This document shows positions 60,197 to 64,000 of a stretch of 64,000 nt of DNA, in pieces. The position numbers and the translations under genes are program-made. The number at the start of each line of letters is the position of its first letter. The stretch's first letter is position 1. The stretch is from Burkholderiaceae bacterium (GTDB lineage Bacteria; Pseudomonadota; Gammaproteobacteria; Burkholderiales; Burkholderiaceae_A). The notes beneath the pieces were generated by a model. That model was not told the origin of the DNA. It saw only the letters and a program-made list of their open reading frames with translations, and did not search any database. The stretch lies in NCBI GenBank assembly GCA_004214155.1, contig SGYQ01000001.1, positions 124,001 through 188,000 on the forward strand, written 5' to 3'.

Positions 60197-61611
60197 TGTG
60201 TGCCGTTTTTGGAATTGTTGGAAGAGAACCTGTTAACCAGGAGATCTATGACGCTCTTTTGCTCATGCAACACAGGGGTCAGGATGCTACTGGTATTGTT
60301 ACGGCTCATGGAAAGAAAATTAATATGGTAAGAGGTAATGGGTTAGTAAGGGATATTTTCAGAACAAGAGACATGCGTAATTTAGTTGGAGAAATGGGCA
60401 TCGGTCACTGTCGGTACCCAACTGCCGGAAATGCTGGAAGCTATGAAGAAGCGCAACCATTTTATGTTAATGCACCATACGGGATTGTGTTAGGACACAA
60501 TGGGAATTTGACGAACGCGAACTCGTTACAAAAGACGATGTATGAGTCCGATCTAAGGCATATTAATACCGATTCTGATTCTGAGATTCTGCTGAATGTA
60601 TTTGCTCACGAATTACAAAAAAATTCGACAGGGTTAAATGTTAGCGCTGATCAGATTTTCAAGGCAATTAACGGGTTACATGGGAGGGTTCGAGGTGCAT
60701 TTGCTTGTGTAGCAATGATTCCTGGGTTTGGTGTAATTGGCTTTAGAGATCCTTGGGGAATCAGACCACTTGTGATTGGTAAAAGGCAAAACAAACAGAG
60801 TTATGATTGGGCTATAGCTTCGGAATCTGTTGCGTTGCAAGGATTGGGTTTCGAGATTGAACGTGATGTAGGACCTGGTGAATGTGTTATTGTTAGTCTT
60901 GACGGTGAATTACTATCTCAAATATGTTCTTCAAAGCAGTCACTAAATCCATGTATTTTCGAATACGTTTACTTTGCTCGTCCAGATTCTGTTATCGACG
61001 GTATATCTGTGTATGATGCCAGGTTAAAGATGGGGAAACGTCTTGGGGAGAAGGTGAAAAGATTGCTCGGAAATGGAGATATCGATGTTGTAATTCCGGT
61101 CCCAGATTCAAGTAGACCAGCGGCTCTGGAGTTGTCTATGACATTAAATATTCCCTACAGAGAAGGGTTTATAAAGAATAGATACATCGGCAGAACGTTT
61201 ATAATGCCGGGTCAAGAGATTCGAGCGAAATCAGTCAAGCAAAAACTAAGCGCTGTAACTACAGAATTCAAGAACAAAAGCGTTCTTATAGTTGATGATT
61301 CGATTGTTAGAGGAACAACTAGTAAGCAAATAGTTCAAATGGCTCGTGAGGCAGGTGCGAAAAAAGTTACCTTCGCCTCTGCATCTCCACCCATAAGATT
61401 TTCTAATGTATACGGAATTGACATGCCAACTCGCAGCGAATTAATAGCCTATGATAGAAGTGAGGAAGAAATTAGATCAGAACTTGGGGTGGATAATTTG
61501 GTATTTCAAGAACTTGATCATATGCTTAGAGATGTACTATCTTTTAATAATACGTTAGACGGACTAGAGGCTTCCTGTTTTAATGGAAATTATATTACTG
61601 GTAGGAAGTAA
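60196..61611 (+). CDS. purF: amidophosphoribosyltransferase
   Basis: PurF catalyses the first committed step of purine synthesis. The Ntn nucleophile Cys2 is immediate (MCAVFGIVG), so little or no propeptide is processed. HRGQDATGI near 27, GHCRYPTAG near 72, and the PRPP loop VLIVDDSIVRGTTSKQ near 367 are intact. 471 residues, somewhat shorter than E. coli PurF at the C-terminus. Last gene of the long forward operon; convergent with dnaE2. Confidence 0.97.
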   Translation: MCAVFGIVGREPVNQEIYDALLLMQHRGQDATGIVTAHGKKINMVRGNGLVRDIFRTRDMRNLVGEMGIGHCRYPTAGNAGSYEEAQPFYVNAPYGIVLGHNGNLTNANSLQKTMYESDLRHINTDSDSEILLNVFAHELQKNSTGLNVSADQIFKAINGLHGRVRGAFACVAMIPGFGVIGFRDPWGIRPLVIGKRQNKQSYDWAIASESVALQGLGFEIERDVGPGECVIVSLDGELLSQICSSKQSLNPCIFEYVYFARPDSVIDGISVYDARLKMGKRLGEKVKRLLGNGDIDVVIPVPDSSRPAALELSMTLNIPYREGFIKNRYIGRTFIMPGQEIRAKSVKQKLSAVTTEFKNKSVLIVDDSIVRGTTSKQIVQMAREAGAKKVTFASASPPIRFSNVYGIDMPTRSELIAYDRSEEEIRSELGVDNLVFQELDHMLRDVLSFNNTLDGLEASCFNGNYITGRK

Positions 61612-61631
61612 TAAAAGTCAACAGCTTCCAG

Positions 61632-64000
61632 TTAGTGAAAATCTCTAGTCTTCCAGCTTGAAGTTTTAAAAAATTTTGTCAGTAACCCTGTCTGATTTTG
61701 TATCGATGAAACTATAAAGTTTCCGTAACAGTTATAAAAATAGTTTGATTCGAATGTTCCATTCTTTTCCCAGTAGCCTTCAACACTAATAAATATGGAT
61801 TGTAGAATGGTTTCTTTGTTTTCCTCAAAAAGATTGTTGGAGACGATTAAATTCAAACTTCCTGTTTCGTCTTCTATAGTTATAAATACTGTACCTTTGG
61901 CAGTTGTTGGACGTTGGCGATTTGTGATTAGTCCCCTTGTTTTTAATAGCTCATTAGAAGAAGTTTTTTTTATTTCTATAATAGATTTTCCCGGGATTAA
62001 ATTTCTTAGAAAAGAAACAGGGTGAGATTCCAAGGAAAATCCTAATCCGTTATAGTCAAGGACCATTTTACATAGGTTATTTGGAAGTCCTAGTTGATCT
62101 TCCTTAAGAGACTTTTCTACAATCTTACTTGTTACTAGTATCCCATTAAATTTGGTATTCCCAATCGCAGACCAAGTGGCATGAAAACGATTTTTATCAA
62201 AATCTCTTAATGCTCCAATGCTTCCTAGTATCTCTACTTCCTTTTTTTCTAACCCCACTCTCCTACATAAATCAGCAATTGAGGAATATGCATGCAATCC
62301 CCTCATCAGTTCTATTTTTCTTAATTTCTTTTGAGAAATCTTTTTTATTTGGTTAAGTCCTAGGCGCACTGGAAATAATTCCGAATCGTTTTTACCCCTT
62401 ATCGATTTATATTCTAAAGCCGTTTCAAATGTACTTATCTGAACATCAATTGGTAGTACGATAACGCTGTGATCTTTTGCATCTCGTATTAGCTGGTCTG
62501 GATGATAGAATCCAAGTGGTTGAGCATTTAATAGAGAAGCTAGAAAAACATCAGGGTGATGGTTTTTGATCCATGCACTAAAATAAACTAATAAAGCAAA
62601 GCTTGCTGCATGGGATTCTGGAAAACCATATTCTCCAAATCCATGTATTTGAGAAAAAACTTTTTCTGCAAAGTCATTTGAGTAACCTTTACTTTTCATG
62701 CCATTTAAAATTTTTTGGCGAAAAATATCTATTCCTTTTTTGCTTTTCCATGTTGACAGTGAGCGCCTAAGTTGGTCAGCTTCTCCTGGACTAAAGTTAG
62801 CGGCCTCAATAGCTAACTCCATAACCTGCTCTTGAAATATTGGAACTCCTAGTGTCCTATGTAAGATCTTTTTTATAGCTTCGCTTGGGTATTTGTAAGG
62901 TAATTTATCCCTTCGTCGTTTTAAATAAGGGTGTATCATTCCCCCTTTTATTGGACCAGGGCGTACTATAGCTACTTCTATTACAAGATCATAAAAACAG
63001 GATGGCTTAAGCTTTATTAGCATTGCCATCTGCGCTCTTGACTCAATCTGAAATACTCCAACCGTATCTGCCTTCGAAATCATTTTATAAGTACTAGAAT
63101 CATCTTTAGGAATATTCTGAAGTGAGTACGATATATTCTTTTGCTCGTTTTTTAAAAATTTATTCTTTTCCTTTAGCAAGGAAAGAGAGTTTTGTATAGC
63201 TGAAAGCATACCGAGCCCTAAGATATCAATTTTTAGTATATTTAATTCCTCAATATCATACTTATTCCATTGTATGACTGTTCTATTTTCCATTTTTGCA
63301 TTTTCAATCGGAACCGTATTGTACAAGGGAGAGCTACTAATAATGAATCCTCCTACATGTTGTGATAGATGCCTAGGAAAATTTAAGATTTGATTGCTTA
63401 TTTTTATCCACCAATACACTTTTACAAAAATTTCATATTCACTAAATCCTTGGAAAAATTTTGAAATCTGTGAGAAATTTTCTTGTATAAAAAGTTTTAT
63501 ATTTTTTGGATTTATAATTTCTTCGTTCTCCCAATAAAAACTTATAGATAACTTTTCGATTAAGTCGGGAGGTATTGCTAGGGACTTTCCAACGTCTCTT
63601 ATAGCTGATTTTTTTTTATAGGTTATAGTGGCTGCTGTAAGAGCAGCTCTTTTTGTACCATATCGGTTATAGATATATTGGATTATTTCTTCTCTTCTTT
63701 TGTGTTCAAAGTCGATATCAATATCAGGGGGTTCATTCCTTTCTTTTGAAAGAAAACGTGCGAAAAGCATATTTGACCTAATCGGATCTACTTCTGTTAT
63801 TCCCAGGTAATAACAAACAGCTGAATTCGCAGCAGAACCTCTCCCTTGACATAGAATATTTCTGGATTTTGCAAAAGCAACAATGTCATATACAGTTAAG
63901 AAATAGCATTCGTATTTCATTTGCGAGATAATTTTCAATTCATTTAATATTTGTTTAAATATTCGAATTGGCACCTTTTCTTGACTTTTTGTTACCCCCC
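61632..64000 (-). CDS. dnaE2: error-prone DNA polymerase DnaE2/ImuC (5' end outside window)
   Basis: The frame remains open from the GTG of the ORF track (63974) to the window edge, so the N-terminal PHP domain and part of the palm lie outside. Visible are YFLTVYDIVAFAKSRNILCQGRGSAANSAVCYYLGIT, the catalytic DIDIDFEHKRR, VRPGPIKGGMIHPYL, and the terminal S-W-K-T-RDFH typical of DnaE2. The OB domain is near the C-terminus. DnaE2 does mutagenic translesion synthesis with ImuA/ImuB, which would lie upstream if present. Convergent with purF, 20 bp apart. Confidence 0.93.
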   Translation of the reverse strand, partial: GVTKSQEKVPIRIFKQILNELKIISQMKYECYFLTVYDIVAFAKSRNILCQGRGSAANSAVCYYLGITEVDPIRSNMLFARFLSKERNEPPDIDIDFEHKRREEIIQYIYNRYGTKRAALTAATITYKKKSAIRDVGKSLAIPPDLIEKLSISFYWENEEIINPKNIKLFIQENFSQISKFFQGFSEYEIFVKVYWWIKISNQILNFPRHLSQHVGGFIISSSPLYNTVPIENAKMENRTVIQWNKYDIEELNILKIDILGLGMLSAIQNSLSLLKEKNKFLKNEQKNISYSLQNIPKDDSSTYKMISKADTVGVFQIESRAQMAMLIKLKPSCFYDLVIEVAIVRPGPIKGGMIHPYLKRRRDKLPYKYPSEAIKKILHRTLGVPIFQEQVMELAIEAANFSPGEADQLRRSLSTWKSKKGIDIFRQKILNGMKSKGYSNDFAEKVFSQIHGFGEYGFPESHAASFALLVYFSAWIKNHHPDVFLASLLNAQPLGFYHPDQLIRDAKDHSVIVLPIDVQISTFETALEYKSIRGKNDSELFPVRLGLNQIKKISQKKLRKIELMRGLHAYSSIADLCRRVGLEKKEVEILGSIGALRDFDKNRFHATWSAIGNTKFNGILVTSKIVEKSLKEDQLGLPNNLCKMVLDYNGLGFSLESHPVSFLRNLIPGKSIIEIKKTSSNELLKTRGLITNRQRPTTAKGTVFITIEDETGSLNLIVSNNLFEENKETILQSIFISVEGYWEKNGTFESNYFYNCYGNFIVSSIQNQTGLLTKFFKTSSWKTRDFH

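Overview
This 64 kb window reads as a chromosomal segment of a low-GC, compact betaproteobacterium (Burkholderiales-like). The assignment rests on gene order and on protein character, not on any search. The order bamB-der-hfq-hflX-hflK-hflC-hisZ-purA-rnr-rlmB, the trxA-rho-rpmE2 and dnaX-ybaB-recR blocks, carAB-greA-rlmE-ftsH-folP-glmM-pstSCAB, and leuCDB-asd-truA-trpFBA-accD-folC-dedD-cvpA-purF are all arrangements I associate with that group. Intergenic spaces are short, many neighbours overlap by 4 to 17 bp, no gap without a gene exceeds about 300 bp, and no IS element, prophage, CRISPR array or defence island is visible. The genome looks streamlined and AT-rich.

Layout. 1-8280: outer-membrane assembly, ribosome GTPases, Hfq, the HflKC complex, and one continuous ORF that joins HisZ to PurA. 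8281-15631: a reverse-strand tRNA-Leu with its promoter lying across the rnr start, then rnr, rlmB, a lytic transglycosylase, the rpsP-rimM-trmD-rplS ribosome operon and a CobD/CbiB-like membrane protein. 15597-20978: rsgA, orn, a GT-C glycosyltransferase, rpmE2, rho and trxA. 21094-24236: a 19-A tract, the SRP RNA gene, dnaX-ybaB-recR and a MAPEG protein. 24272-34129: carAB, greA, rlmE, ftsH, folP, glmM. 34134-41463: a small exported protein, pstSCAB, three tRNAs, a cysteine-cluster protein, rpiA and phoU. 41472-45437: YggX, a YkuK-like RNase H-fold protein and a split MacAB-type exporter. 45446-61611: gltX, aroC, an MFS transporter, and the long leucine/threonine-lysine precursor/tryptophan/fatty acid/folate/purine run. 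61632-64000: the 3' part of the error-prone polymerase gene dnaE2 on the reverse strand.

The gene content is almost entirely housekeeping. What stands out is how genes are encoded. (1) hisZ and purA are one 780-codon ORF, with the usual HisZ C-terminal end missing. (2) dnaX carries an A11 tract exactly at the domain III/IV boundary; slippage by one base either way meets a stop within eight codons, which suggests a gamma-subunit mechanism like that of Thermus. (3) rpiA is out of frame at another A11 tract directly after its ATG. (4) dnaX and pstC have no ATG/GTG/TTG at their family N-terminus but have strong Shine-Dalgarno sequences in front of ATT and ATA codons. (5) TTG starts are frequent. 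I found no convincing undescribed multi-gene system; the HisZ-PurA fusion and the poly-A decoding sites are the best candidates for new biology.
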